The notes: a model not told the origin generated them from the sequence alone. Positions 1 through 8,714 are shown, counted from the first letter of the stretch. The stretch: DNA of 64,000 nucleotides from an uncultured Collinsella sp. (GCA_900544875.1 UQWS01000004.1:62001-126000), one strand, 5' to 3'. Numbers and translations: made by a program.

Positions 1-1551
1 GTCATGGTTGACGGCCACGACACCTGCGAGGTCTCGCTGACCGACGTATCGCAAATCGTCGGCAGTGTGCTGCAGGATATCGACACGCAGATGGTCGCCT
101 CGGTCGTCGAGGACGAGATGCTCTTTGGCCTCGAGAACTTTGGCGTTCCCCACAACCAGATCGAGCAGCGCGTGAGCGAAACGCTCGAGACCGTCGGCAT
201 CAGCGACCTGCGCGACCGCGAGATCGCCACGCTCTCGGGCGGACAGAAGCAAAAGGTAGCCATCGCCGCCATCCTCGCTATGCATCCACGCGTCTTGGTT
301 CTCGACGAGCCCACCGCGGCACTCGACCCCGCCAGCTCCACGTTGGTCTTCGAGACGTTGCGTGAGGCAAACCGCGCACTTGGAATCACCATCGTCGTCG
401 TTGAGCAAAAGGTCGCCCTGCTCTCGGAGTACTGCAGCCGCGTGCTCGTGCTCGACCATGGCGAAATCGCGCTGCAGGGCGAGCCACACGAGGTCTTTGC
501 GCATACCGACGAGCTCCGTGCCATCGGCGTCGACTGCCCTCGCGTCACGCGTATCTTCAATAGCCTCGAGGCCGATGGCCTGGTAAGCAGTACCCCCTGC
601 TTGGATGTCGATGAGGCCGAGCGCCTGATTTCGGGCATCGTCGACCCCGCACACGTGGCCATCGAAGCCCAGGCGCCCGCCGGTTCCCCGCATGCACCGT
701 CGTTGCGCCCTCATGCCAAGGACGCCGAACCCGCACTCACCTTCGACCATGTTGAGTTTGCCTATCCCAATGGCGGCGCCGCCGTACACGACCTTAGCCT
801 GACGCTCTATCCTGGCGAGCTCGTGGGCATCGTCGGCCAGAACGGTGCCGGCAAGACCACGCTCACCAAGCTGCTCACGGGCCTGCTCAAGCCCGCCTCG
901 GGCAGCGTACGCGTCACGGGACTGGATACCGCAGCCGCTCCCACGAGCCGCATTGCCCGCGAGGTCGCGACCCTCTTCCAAAACCCTGACCGTCAGATCT
1001 GCAAGGACACCGTGCTCGACGAGGTCGCCTTTGGCTTGGAGCTTGGCGGCATGGACCGTGCCGAGGCTCTGCGTCGCGCCCAGCTCGTCATCGACCGCTT
1101 TGGCTTGCCAGCCGACGAGGCGCCCTTCTCGCTCTCGCGCGGTCAGCGCCAGATGGTGGCACTCGCCTCTGTCGTGGTCGTAGAGCCCAAGATCGTTGTG
1201 CTCGACGAGCCCACGAGCGGCCTTGATTACCGCGAGTGCATGACCGTCATGGAAACGGTGCGCACCATGGCCGAGCGCGGTTGCGCCGTTATCATGGTCT
1301 GCCACGATATGGAAGTCGTCTCGGATTTTGCCGAGCGCATTGTGGTAATGGCCGACGGTCGCATCCTCGACCGCGGCCGCACGCACGAGCTATTCTCGAA
1401 CATCGATCTCATGCGGCGTGCCTACGTGGAGCCTCCCCAGGTTATTGAACTCTCGCGCCGTCTGGCATCTTCCGTCTCGCCCGCTTTTGCGCAGGTGAGC
1501 GAGGTCACCGATGTCGTTCGAATTACCAAGGAGATGGTCCACCGTGGTTAA
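1..1551 (+). CDS. ecfA: ECF transporter, fused double ATPase (EcfA-EcfA), 5' end outside window
   Basis: Energy-coupling ATPase of an ECF-type vitamin or micronutrient importer. The frame is open from base 1, so the gene starts upstream. Two ABC ATPase units lie in one chain. The first unit is seen only from after its Walker A, with signature LSGGQKQK and Walker B VLVLDEPTAALDP. The second is complete: Walker A GQNGAGKTT near residue 280, signature-like LSRGQRQM near 380, Walker B VVLDEPTSGLDY near 400. Most bacteria encode EcfA1 and EcfA2 separately; fused forms are known. The stop overlaps the ecfT start by 8 bases, so the two are probably translationally coupled. The substrate-binding EcfS is not visible, so the substrate is unknown. 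Confidence 0.93.
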   Translation, partial: VMVDGHDTCEVSLTDVSQIVGSVLQDIDTQMVASVVEDEMLFGLENFGVPHNQIEQRVSETLETVGISDLRDREIATLSGGQKQKVAIAAILAMHPRVLVLDEPTAALDPASSTLVFETLREANRALGITIVVVEQKVALLSEYCSRVLVLDHGEIALQGEPHEVFAHTDELRAIGVDCPRVTRIFNSLEADGLVSSTPCLDVDEAERLISGIVDPAHVAIEAQAPAGSPHAPSLRPHAKDAEPALTFDHVEFAYPNGGAAVHDLSLTLYPGELVGIVGQNGAGKTTLTKLLTGLLKPASGSVRVTGLDTAAAPTSRIAREVATLFQNPDRQICKDTVLDEVAFGLELGGMDRAEALRRAQLVIDRFGLPADEAPFSLSRGQRQMVALASVVVVEPKIVVLDEPTSGLDYRECMTVMETVRTMAERGCAVIMVCHDMEVVSDFAERIVVMADGRILDRGRTHELFSNIDLMRRAYVEPPQVIELSRRLASSVSPAFAQVSEVTDVVRITKEMVHRG

Positions 1552-2290
1552 CGTCATCGACTACATGCCGGGCGATACGCTGCTGCATAGCCTGAATCCC
1601 GTCGTCAAACTGGGCCTCGCCGCCGCCATCATCGTCGGCATCTTCTTGTCCGACACCTACGTGGCGCTGCTGGGCTTTTTGGCACTCACCCTTGCGCTGG
1701 GCGCCTATGCCGGCGTCGTCGACCGTCTGTTCTCGCTGCTCAAGTTGCTGATTCCGCTCGCGCTTATCATGCTGGTGCTCCAGCTGGCCTTTATGCGCGA
1801 TGGCAACGTGGTGTGGGGTTTTATCACCGACACGGGCCTCGTCACAGGATCGAAGGCCTGCCTGCGCCTGCTGGGTGTGGCGTTACCACTCATCCTCATG
1901 CTCATGGTGACCAAGCTCAACGACCTTGCCAACGCCTGCGTCGAGGTGCTGCACGTGCCGTATCGCTATGCCTTCACCTTTACCACGGCGCTGCGCTTTG
2001 TGCCGGTGTTTGGTCAGGAGATGAACGCCATCATGGAGGCGCAGACCGCACGCGGCGTCGAGTACGACACCAAGAACCCCATCAAGAAGCTTAAGCTCAT
2101 GCTGCCACTGTGTGTGCCACTGCTCATCTCGAGCGTGGGCAAGACCGATGCCACAGCCTTGGCGGCAGAACAGCGCGGCTTCTATCTGCGTACGCGCGCC
2201 AGCTCGTACAAGCGCTACCCCATCAAGGGCCTGGACATCGCCGTGCTCATCGTCAGCATCGCCCTCATCGCCATCGGCTTCCTGTTCTAG
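1544..2290 (+). CDS. ecfT: ECF transporter transmembrane protein EcfT
   Basis: Membrane scaffold that couples ATP hydrolysis by EcfA to an EcfS substrate-binding subunit. About 248 residues with five to six hydrophobic segments, the usual EcfT size. The N-terminal stretch MPGDTLLHSLNPVVKL is typical of the family, and an ARG-containing coupling motif (QTARGVEYD) lies near residue 170. A GTG start at 1544 is chosen over an ATG at 1511 because AAGGAG sits nine bases upstream (1529-1534) and the protein then begins just before the conserved start. Followed by a strong terminator. Confidence 0.93.
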   Translation: MVNVIDYMPGDTLLHSLNPVVKLGLAAAIIVGIFLSDTYVALLGFLALTLALGAYAGVVDRLFSLLKLLIPLALIMLVLQLAFMRDGNVVWGFITDTGLVTGSKACLRLLGVALPLILMLMVTKLNDLANACVEVLHVPYRYAFTFTTALRFVPVFGQEMNAIMEAQTARGVEYDTKNPIKKLKLMLPLCVPLLISSVGKTDATALAAEQRGFYLRTRASSYKRYPIKGLDIAVLIVSIALIAIGFLF

Positions 2291-2319
2291 TTCACCACCG
2301 ACAGCAACCGCCCAGCACA

Positions 2320-2359
2320 AAAGGCCTCGGCTCGCACCAAACGAGCCGAGGCCTTTACT
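2320..2359 (+). terminator. intrinsic terminator after ecfT
   Basis: A perfect 15-bp stem (AAAGGCCTCGGCTCG at 2320-2334, its complement at 2342-2356) closes a 7-base loop. It ends the ECF operon and, read on the other strand, may also help end the racemase transcript. Confidence 0.85.
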
Positions 2360-2374
2360 GTTTCACCAGATAAA

Positions 2375-2410
2375 ACCTACCAATATTAACCTGTCCCTTT
2401 TTGACAGGTC
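2375..2410. repeat. short palindromic repeat, GGGACAGGTT family (copy 1)
   Basis: Contains AACCTGTCCC (2388-2397), the reverse complement of the GGGACAGGTT core found in four other intergenic spots here. It is flanked by partly complementary arms ACCTACCA and TGACAGGT. Looks like a REP-type element; its mobilising enzyme is not in the window. Confidence 0.6.
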
Positions 2411-2415
2411 GGAAG

Positions 2416-3162
2416 CTAGAGGCGGTAGGGGGCGCCGCTGCGGATGATGGATTCGCGCACCAGGACATCCATGGCGTCGAGGGTTATCTCGGGCATCTCT
2501 CGGTACTTTTGCAGCACCGAGAGCTCGGTGCAGGCCAGAATGACGCGGTCGCAGCCGCTACGGGCGAACTCCCACATCACGCGGTCGAACTTATCCATAT
2601 CGGGCTCACGTCCGGCCTTCACATCATCGTAGATAAGCGACATCACATCGTTCTGACGTTTCTCGCTGGGATAGACGACCTCAACACCCGCAGCCTTACA
2701 TTCGCGGCCGTAGACGCCCGCGCCCACGGTGCCATCGGTGCCCATGATGCCGATCTTATGCACCGGCTCGGCCGGCATACTCAGGTTGGGGTCGAACTCG
2801 CACTCCCCCATCACCGCACCGGCCAGAGCATAGCGCACCGACTCACGCGGCATGTGGATAATCGGCACCTTCGTAAACGACTGGATCTGGTCATAGAAGT
2901 AGTGTGACGTGTTGCAGGGAATGGCAATGTGTGCACAGCCCAGCGACTCGAGTGCCTGGGCGCACTCTTTCATGGTCGCCAGCAGTTTGGCATGCTCGCC
3001 GGTCTTAATGGCCAGTGTACGGTCGGGCATGGTCGACTTGGAGAGCACCACCATGTCGATATGTTCCTGATCGCAGGCAGCAGCCGTATGACGCACCACC
3101 TGGTCGTAGTAATACGACGTGGCCTCGGCGCCCATGCCGCCGATAACTCCCAGCTTTTCCAT
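2416..3162 (-). CDS. racD: aspartate/glutamate racemase family protein, probable aspartate racemase
   Basis: Cofactor-independent racemase interconverting L- and D-aspartate (or glutamate). 248 residues. Both catalytic cysteines are present: Cys83 in AIPCNTSHY and Cys211 in LACTELSVL. The N-terminus MEKLGVIGGMG is typical. The start at 3162 is set by AAGGAGG just upstream; an open extension to 3246 lacks such a site. It lies 84 bases downstream of a D-aspartate ligase-like gene on the same strand, the arrangement known in Enterococcus faecium, so supplying D-Asp for the cell-wall cross-bridge is the likely job. A glutamate racemase role cannot be excluded from sequence. Confidence 0.88.
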   Translation of the reverse strand: MEKLGVIGGMGAEATSYYYDQVVRHTAAACDQEHIDMVVLSKSTMPDRTLAIKTGEHAKLLATMKECAQALESLGCAHIAIPCNTSHYFYDQIQSFTKVPIIHMPRESVRYALAGAVMGECEFDPNLSMPAEPVHKIGIMGTDGTVGAGVYGRECKAAGVEVVYPSEKRQNDVMSLIYDDVKAGREPDMDKFDRVMWEFARSGCDRVILACTELSVLQKYREMPEITLDAMDVLVRESIIRSGAPYRL

Positions 3163-3246
3163 CGCCGCCTCCTTGGTGACGCTTGCGCAATTGCGCGTAT
3201 CATACCCGCGCCCGCCCGATGTAAACCGGACGGGCGCCGCACTCAT

Positions 3247-4503
3247 CTACTTGTAATACGTCTTGAACAGCTTAAAGTGGCGCAGCTTGGTGTGCCACAT
3301 GCGCAGCCAGCGGTTAAAGACAAAGTCGCCCTTCATAAACGAAGGGTCGGCGCCCTTGCCTTCCTTGTCCAGGCGATGCACCTTAGCGCGCAGCTCGGGA
3401 TCCTTGACGTACTTGTCGACGACGCCCATGGGAACGACCATCCACAGGGCCTCGTCCTGCGCCGTCACAAACTCCGGCTCAAACGGGCGGTTAAACACAT
3501 ACTCGTCCACCACATACTTGGCAACGTTAAAGCCACTGTTAGTGACGTAGTAGTTACTGCGGCCCTGGCGCGTGTTGAAATCGAAGAACTTAAACGAGCC
3601 GTCGCGCTCGTCGTACTTAACGTCAAAGTTGGAATATCCCACAAAGTGAAGGTCCTCGAGCAACTTGCGCACGCCGCCCATGAGCTCGTCATTGGGCTCG
3701 GTGATGATACAGGCGTGGTTGCCGACACCGTGAGGCTGATGCTCCTCGAGCAGCACGTGACCCAGGCACATCATGCGCACCTTGCCGTTGCGGTCGGAAT
3801 AACTGGTGAGCACGCGCATGTACTCGTCGTTGCCGGGCACGCGATCCTGCAAGATCAGGTCGTCGGTGTAGCCGCTGGCATACGAATCGCGAATGACCTG
3901 TTCCAGCTCGGCGCGGTCGGCAATCTCATAGGCCTTCTTCTGGCCCTCGAACTCGTGCTGCCACCACATGATGCCGTCAGAAGGCTTCAGAATCATCGGG
4001 TAGGGAAAATCGATCTGATCGAGCACCTCGGCAGGTGCCTCGCCTTGGTCGTTCAGCATCGCCATGGTGAAGGTAAAGGTATGCGGATAAGGCACGCCAT
4101 GCTTCTCGCACAGCTCGTAGAAGATCTCCTTCTTCTGGCACTGCTCGAGCATGCTATAGGGAGCGTAAGGCGCGACGATGTTATCCGCCAACTCATGGGC
4201 ATCCTTGGCCTGAGCCACGAGGGCAACATAGTTGTCGCCACAGCCCACAAGGACAATCGTCTTGTCGGCATGCGCTTGGGCAATGCCGTTGACGGTTTTG
4301 AGCATCACGGGCATGGTGTCGATATCCACGTTGGGCGTGTAGTCGATAATCTGGCTGCGGTACGCGGGACCCGTCTGATACTTGCCAAAGACCAGGCTCT
4401 TGACCTGGTACTCCTCGTAGAAGGCGCGCGCCACCGAATAGGCGTTGATGTCGCCGCCGAGCAGCACAGGAATGAACTCGCGCTCTGTAAATTGCAATGC
4501 CAT
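3247..4503 (-). CDS. ATP-grasp D-aspartate ligase-like protein
   Basis: Probable ligase attaching D-aspartate to the stem peptide of a peptidoglycan precursor. 418 residues. The N-terminus REFIPVLLGGDINAYSVAR closely resembles, from memory, the Enterococcus faecium Aslfm start. An ATP-grasp fold follows: the PYPMILKPSDG strand near residue 170 and an acidic Mg-binding region near 310-330 (FDVKYDERDGSFKFFDFN), then NTRQGRSNYY. AGGAAG precedes the start. The racemase downstream would supply its substrate. Some annotation pipelines would call it only an ATP-grasp or carboxylate-amine ligase domain protein; the racemase pairing is the main reason for the narrower call. Confidence 0.78.
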   Translation of the reverse strand: MALQFTEREFIPVLLGGDINAYSVARAFYEEYQVKSLVFGKYQTGPAYRSQIIDYTPNVDIDTMPVMLKTVNGIAQAHADKTIVLVGCGDNYVALVAQAKDAHELADNIVAPYAPYSMLEQCQKKEIFYELCEKHGVPYPHTFTFTMAMLNDQGEAPAEVLDQIDFPYPMILKPSDGIMWWQHEFEGQKKAYEIADRAELEQVIRDSYASGYTDDLILQDRVPGNDEYMRVLTSYSDRNGKVRMMCLGHVLLEEHQPHGVGNHACIITEPNDELMGGVRKLLEDLHFVGYSNFDVKYDERDGSFKFFDFNTRQGRSNYYVTNSGFNVAKYVVDEYVFNRPFEPEFVTAQDEALWMVVPMGVVDKYVKDPELRAKVHRLDKEGKGADPSFMKGDFVFNRWLRMWHTKLRHFKLFKTYYK

Positions 4504-4657
4504 GGAAACTTCCTATCATGAACTGCCCACACAACGGGCGGTCTTTGCGCAACTGATTTATTCTAGCGTGCCAAGCCGCCGACGCCCAAAGCTCCACCGT
4601 ATCTATGGCAATCGACGTAATCGTCCAGCACGAAGGCCAGCACGAAGACGGCGCTCA

Positions 4658-4699
4658 CCGTTGTATGACAACGGGCAATGAACCTACCGTTGTTGTAGG
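4658..4699. promoter_or_regulatory. two adjacent palindromes upstream of the MOSC gene
   Basis: CCGTTGT-ATG-ACAACGG (4658-4674) is a perfect 7-bp inverted repeat. CCTAC and GTAGG (4683-4699) form a second small one around a repeated CGTTGTT. They sit 40-80 bases before the start, where an operator would lie. No known regulator is assigned. Confidence 0.4.
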
Positions 4700-4735
4700 A
4701 TTCAACATGTTGCCCGCCCCGTCGAAAGGTGCACC

Positions 4736-5368
4736 GTGCCCCAGGCTCATCCGATCAACAACCCCATCATTGACGCCGCCAAGCGCGAACTTGCGGATCG
4801 TGCCCAGACGGCAGCTCCCCTACGCACCGCAAACGATGCTTACAACGGGCCTGCCCGTATCGTCTCAATCAACACGTCGGAGCACAAAGGCACTCGCAAG
4901 TCGCCCGTCGCCGATGGACGCGACACCGTCATCGAGCAATTTGGCCTCGCTACCGATGCGCACGCCGGACATTGGCACCGCCAGGTCTCTTTTTTAGCCG
5001 CGGAGTCCATCCAGACGGCGCAGGCACGCGGGCTCGACGTACACGAGGGTGACTTTGGAGAGAACTTCACAACCCGGGGCATCAACCTACTCTCGCTCCC
5101 CTTGGGCACGCAGCTCAAGCTTGGCAGCGAGGTGCTTGTCGAAATCAGCCAAATCGGCAAGGTCTGCCACACACGCTGTGCCATCTACTATCTCGCCGGC
5201 GACTGCATCTTTCCCCACGAGGGCATTTTCGGCGTGGTGCTACAAGGCGGAGAGGTCCATACCGGCGACGACATCCAGGTGGTCAAGCTCGGCGACGGCA
5301 CCTGCTCCTTCACTCCCGCCGACGCACTCGAAGAGGTGGAGCAGGCTCGTCGCGAAGGAACCCTGTAG
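4736..5368 (+). CDS. MOSC domain-containing protein
   Basis: Stand-alone MOSC-fold protein, a family linked to molybdenum-cofactor sulfur transfer and to reduction of N-hydroxylated compounds. 210 residues. Visible features: PARIVSINTSEHKGTRK near residue 40, GDFGENFTT near 107, and the conserved cysteine region GKVCHTRCAIY near 143-152. The GTG start at 4736 has an AAAGGTG-like site just upstream. An N-terminal extension of about 35 residues precedes the core. No other molybdenum cofactor gene is in view, so a role beyond the fold is not assigned. Confidence 0.8.
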   Translation: MPQAHPINNPIIDAAKRELADRAQTAAPLRTANDAYNGPARIVSINTSEHKGTRKSPVADGRDTVIEQFGLATDAHAGHWHRQVSFLAAESIQTAQARGLDVHEGDFGENFTTRGINLLSLPLGTQLKLGSEVLVEISQIGKVCHTRCAIYYLAGDCIFPHEGIFGVVLQGGEVHTGDDIQVVKLGDGTCSFTPADALEEVEQARREGTL

Positions 5369-5434
5369 TTGCAAAATCCCACGTTGAAGTAGCTTTTACA
5401 GCCAAGAATCCCGTTGCAATAGGGTGCCGTAACG

Positions 5435-5556
5435 TTAAAGTTGAACTCTATGGTTTCTCAACAATTCATCATAACTGCAGGTCAAAGCCAAAGTCTCAAG
5501 TTCAACTTGACCCTTTGGAACCTTTAAGGTTCAAGTTGAGGTCGAAAGCAGTAGTA
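5435..5556 (+). promoter_or_regulatory. palindrome-rich leader upstream of the secreted lysozyme-like gene
   Basis: TCAAGTT-C-AACTTGA (5496-5510) is a perfect palindrome. AACCTT-T-AAGGTT (5519-5531) is a second, and it runs into GGTTCAAGTTGAGG (5529-5542), another half copy of the first. A further AAGTTGAACT lies at 5438-5447. TTCAAG and TAGAAT are 19 bases apart, a spacing seen at MerR-type promoters. Regulator unknown. Confidence 0.45.
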
Positions 5557-5602
5557 GAATACCGTTCGAACCATAACCTACGATTGATTGCAGAGGGACT
5601 GG

Positions 5603-6736
5603 ATGCAGCATTCGAATCATCGCACCGCAGCGCTCATTGCGTCGAAGCCGGCTCGTATCATCACGAGCGCCGCGCTCGCCGTTGCGCTGACGGCCACGCC
5701 GATGCTCTCCCCCGTTGCGGCGTATGCCGCCTCGCAGGCAACGCAGGACCAGCTTTCCGCAGCCCAGCAGAAGATCGAAGCCGCCACGAGCGCCTACAAC
5801 GACGCCCGCACCAAACTCGATGACCTGCAAAAGCAGATTGACTCCAATGAGGCAAGCATCGAGGAAATCGAGGCTAAGCTTCCCGAGCAGCAGGCCAAGG
5901 CAAGCTCCGCCATGCGCGATCTGTACAAGTATCAGAAGGGCACCAATCCCATCGTGAGCTTCCTGGTCAACGCGCAGAGCCTGGGTGAGTTCATCACGAC
6001 CTGCAAATACACCAACCAGATCACGAGCTCGAGCGTCGACGAGATCGAAGAGCTCAATAACATGCAAACCGAACTCGAGCAGAACAAAGCCGAGCTCCAG
6101 CAAGCCAAGTCTCAGCTTGAGGCAGAGCAGAAAAACGCCGAGGATGCGCTGGCGCAGGCCCAGCAGCTCCGCAGCGAGGCACAGGCAAAAGCCGAGCAGG
6201 AAAATGCCGCCGAGCTTGCCAAGCTTGAGGCCGATAAGACCGCTGCCGCCGAGAAGCTCTCGGGCGAGGGCGTAAGCGGCAGCAATTCCAGCAGCCAGGC
6301 CACCAACACCAACACCACCATCGACACCACGGTGAACAACGCCAATACCGGTAGCTCCGATTACGATTCGTTCATTAATGAGTGGACAGGCCGCATCGAC
6401 AATTATCTCGCCGGCTCCCCCATGGCAGGCCAGGGCTATAACTTTGCCGTCGCCGCTTGGAATACCGGTGTCGACCCCCGTTGGTCCCCCGCCATCGCCT
6501 GCATCGAGAGCACCAAGGGTGCTTATTGCGCCAATTCTTACAACGCCTGGGGCTGGAGTGCCCGCGGCGGCGGTTGGCGCAGCTTTGGCAGCTGGAGCGA
6601 GGGCATCTCCGCTCACGTTGCCTATCTGGGCGCCAACTACGGCTCCACCCTTACCCCAGCAGCGGCCAAAAAGTACTGCCCGCCCACGTGGCAGGACTGG
6701 TACAACAAAGTCGCCACTCAGATGAACCGCATCTAA
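5603..6736 (+). CDS. secreted coiled-coil protein with C-terminal lysozyme-like domain
   Basis: Exported cell-wall protein, probably a peptidoglycan hydrolase. 377 residues. A signal peptide with arginine/lysine-poor start and hydrophobic core ends near residue 43 (AAYAAS). Residues 45-220 form a long coiled coil rich in Gln, Glu and Ala, resembling the N-terminal helices of NlpC/P60-type hydrolases. A Ser/Asn/Thr linker follows. The C-terminal 125 residues (AVAAWNTGVDPRW, IACIESTKGAYC, YNAWGWSARGGGW) resemble a glucosaminidase/lysozyme-like fold, with Glu in CIES as a plausible catalytic acid. ATG 5603 is preferred because AGAGGGA lies just upstream. Specificity is not shown by sequence. Confidence 0.75.
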   Translation: MQHSNHRTAALIASKPARIITSAALAVALTATPMLSPVAAYAASQATQDQLSAAQQKIEAATSAYNDARTKLDDLQKQIDSNEASIEEIEAKLPEQQAKASSAMRDLYKYQKGTNPIVSFLVNAQSLGEFITTCKYTNQITSSSVDEIEELNNMQTELEQNKAELQQAKSQLEAEQKNAEDALAQAQQLRSEAQAKAEQENAAELAKLEADKTAAAEKLSGEGVSGSNSSSQATNTNTTIDTTVNNANTGSSDYDSFINEWTGRIDNYLAGSPMAGQGYNFAVAAWNTGVDPRWSPAIACIESTKGAYCANSYNAWGWSARGGGWRSFGSWSEGISAHVAYLGANYGSTLTPAAAKKYCPPTWQDWYNKVATQMNRI

Positions 6737-6746
6737 GTGCAACTGC

Positions 6747-6776
6747 AAAGGGCCCCAATGGGGCCCTTTTTCTTTT
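6747..6776 (+). terminator. intrinsic terminator of the secreted hydrolase gene
   Basis: AAAGGGCCCC-AAT-GGGGCCCTTT followed by a T-rich tract. The tract abuts the stop codon of the convergent kinase gene. Confidence 0.9.
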
Positions 6777-8154
6777 AGGTAGCGGAGGTATCGACGACGC
6801 CGGTCGCATTGGCAACCGCGACTATGACGATCATGCATAGGAGCAGCACACCCAATGCCTTGAGCAAGAGCTTCGCGAGCTTCTTGCCGCGATAGCTGTC
6901 GAGCAATGCGAATCGCCGACGAAGACGGCGCTTATCGAGCAGCGCAAAATGCATAAGCACCATAAGGCCATCGACAAAGAAAAAATACTCGATTATGAGA
7001 AGCCACGTCGGGTAGCTTTGGTTTGCTCCCGTGGGGTGAAAGACGGCAAAGTGGCTACCGACAAAGAACACAAGCAGCGAGAAGCAGACGAGCGTATTCC
7101 AAATGCGCCCCAGAGACTCCGGAACGCGAGAGAGCAGACCGCATGCAGCGGAGGCGGCAGGCCTAGGAAGCCCTGCGGGGTTCTGGAGCCCTTGGGGCGT
7201 CAACACCGTCTCCGAGGCCGGAGTACGGACAGCCACAGGCGCAAGAGGCCGCACGGGCCGACTCAGATCGTATGCCGCGCGCGTCGCCCGTCCCAATGCT
7301 TCCGCACTCGCAAAACGCTTGGCCGGGTCGAGCGCCATCGACATGCAGACGGCATCGGCAAGTGGAGCGGGAATGCCACGCGCCTCGCATTGCTCGCGCA
7401 GGTCGAGCCCTGGTTTAGGGTCGACTCCCGTCAAGCAGAAGAACAACAGGGCGCCAAGTGCGTAGACGTCGCTTCGCACGCTCGTCTGCCCAAACCCATA
7501 CTGCTCGGGCGGCGCATAGGGCCGTGTCCCAAACTTGACGGTGTCGGCATCGGCGCCGTCGCGCCATACGCGAGCGATCCCCAAGTCGATAATCACCAGC
7601 GATGAAAATGTCAGGCCGTCATCAGGCGTATAGTTGGCACCTGTCACGATGATATTCGACGGCTTGAGGTCACGATGGATCACCGGCGCCGACGTCTCCC
7701 CCGCCATTGCAAAACCGGCGTGGAGCTCGCCCACGGCATCGCATAGGGCAGGATACAATTCACGCGCATAATCGGGGGTGGCTCCCAGACGGTCCACCAG
7801 CGCCCCGAGTGTCTCCCCTTCGATGTATTCCATAACCACGTTGAGCTCGTCGCCCACACGACGACAATCGACGATTCTGGGCAGGTGCTCAAAACGCCTG
7901 CCTGCCCGCTGAGCGGCAAACAGACGCTCGTATGCCCCTCCGATTTGAGCCGAAGCATCGATGCGTTTACGGACAAAGGGGCCGAGCGAACCACCGCCGG
8001 TTCCTTCAAAGTACACGAGCTCGGTTGTTTCAACGGACGAGCGCTTAAGTACACGCTCCACGCGATAGCTGTCGTCGCGATCGAGCGACGCCAGGTGCTC
8101 GACAAGCGCTGCGGTCAGCTCGTCATCGGAATATGTTGGGGTCTGAGTATCCAT
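6775..8154 (-). CDS. membrane-anchored Ser/Thr protein kinase
   Basis: Hanks-type protein kinase with a C-terminal membrane anchor. Kinase features: ATP-binding Lys in FVRKRI near residue 63, catalytic loop HRDLKPSN at 160-167, DLG (for DFG) at 190-192, APPEQ (for APE) at 214-218. After a proline-rich linker, three hydrophobic segments lie between about 355 and 455, with no extracellular sensor domain such as PASTA. 459 residues from ATG 8154; GGAGG lies only two bases before it, and ATG 8166/8163 or GTG 8184 are alternatives, so the start is uncertain. A helix-turn-helix protein gene 98 bases upstream on the same strand is a likely partner or substrate. Confidence 0.88.
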   Translation of the reverse strand: MDTQTPTYSDDELTAALVEHLASLDRDDSYRVERVLKRSSVETTELVYFEGTGGGSLGPFVRKRIDASAQIGGAYERLFAAQRAGRRFEHLPRIVDCRRVGDELNVVMEYIEGETLGALVDRLGATPDYARELYPALCDAVGELHAGFAMAGETSAPVIHRDLKPSNIIVTGANYTPDDGLTFSSLVIIDLGIARVWRDGADADTVKFGTRPYAPPEQYGFGQTSVRSDVYALGALLFFCLTGVDPKPGLDLREQCEARGIPAPLADAVCMSMALDPAKRFASAEALGRATRAAYDLSRPVRPLAPVAVRTPASETVLTPQGLQNPAGLPRPAASAACGLLSRVPESLGRIWNTLVCFSLLVFFVGSHFAVFHPTGANQSYPTWLLIIEYFFFVDGLMVLMHFALLDKRRLRRRFALLDSYRGKKLAKLLLKALGVLLLCMIVIVAVANATGVVDTSAT

Positions 8155-8252
8155 AGCCTCCATCATAGCGCAGGGCGCAGACACCCCATGGCATCCGCGC
8201 CCCGTTCGTTTGCGTCGTTGTTCGGCAGCTCCGCCAGCTCAGATATCAACCG

Positions 8253-8675
8253 CTAACTCACCGTCTCCTCGCCAAAGCGATACAGCTCCTCGTTGACCTT
8301 TTGGAGGCTGCACCCGCGATCGATACAAAAGATGATAATCGCATCGCGGCGGTCCTTGCAGTTAAGGACGCTTACCCCGGCAGCCGTCAGCGCACGGTTG
8401 GTCTCTTTGAGCGTCAGCGCCATCGCAAAGGCAATCTGCAGCACCTTATTGCGGCTCGGATGCCGCGCACCGGTAAAGATCTGATACCCAAAGGTCTCAT
8501 TGAGATCGGCCATACGAACCACGCGCGAGCGCTCCAAGCCCTTTTCCTGCAGTAGCTGCTTCAGGTAGTTCGAAAGCGACGGGGCGGCAAAGTCGTGTTC
8601 TTTGATATAGCCATCGATGTTTGGCGCGTCGAGAAGCTCATTGAGCAACTCGTCAGTCAGCTTTTTATCGGGCAT
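8253..8675 (-). CDS. XRE-like helix-turn-helix protein next to the kinase
   Basis: Small soluble protein of 140 residues. A helix-turn-helix-like core is visible from about residue 35 to 95 (SLSNYLKQLLQEKGL, then VVRMADLNETFGYQIFTG and KVLQIAFAMALTLKETNRAL). The C-terminal part, with CKDRRDAIIIFCIDRGCSLQKVNEEL, resembles the tail common in Firmicutes and Coriobacteriia XRE proteins found beside kinases. GGAGG precedes the ATG. It is transcribed toward the kinase, so the two probably form one operon; phosphorylation of this protein by the kinase is inference. Confidence 0.72.
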   Translation of the reverse strand: MPDKKLTDELLNELLDAPNIDGYIKEHDFAAPSLSNYLKQLLQEKGLERSRVVRMADLNETFGYQIFTGARHPSRNKVLQIAFAMALTLKETNRALTAAGVSVLNCKDRRDAIIIFCIDRGCSLQKVNEELYRFGEETVS

Positions 8676-8714
8676 ACGACCTCACCTCCCATACGGCGCA
8701 ACGGTAGCGACATG

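Noticed and set aside
2929..4521. Long open frame on the plus strand opposite the D-aspartate ligase gene
   Set aside because: Its codon use is a shadow of the minus-strand gene, it lacks a ribosome binding site, and the minus strand carries clear ATP-grasp motifs.
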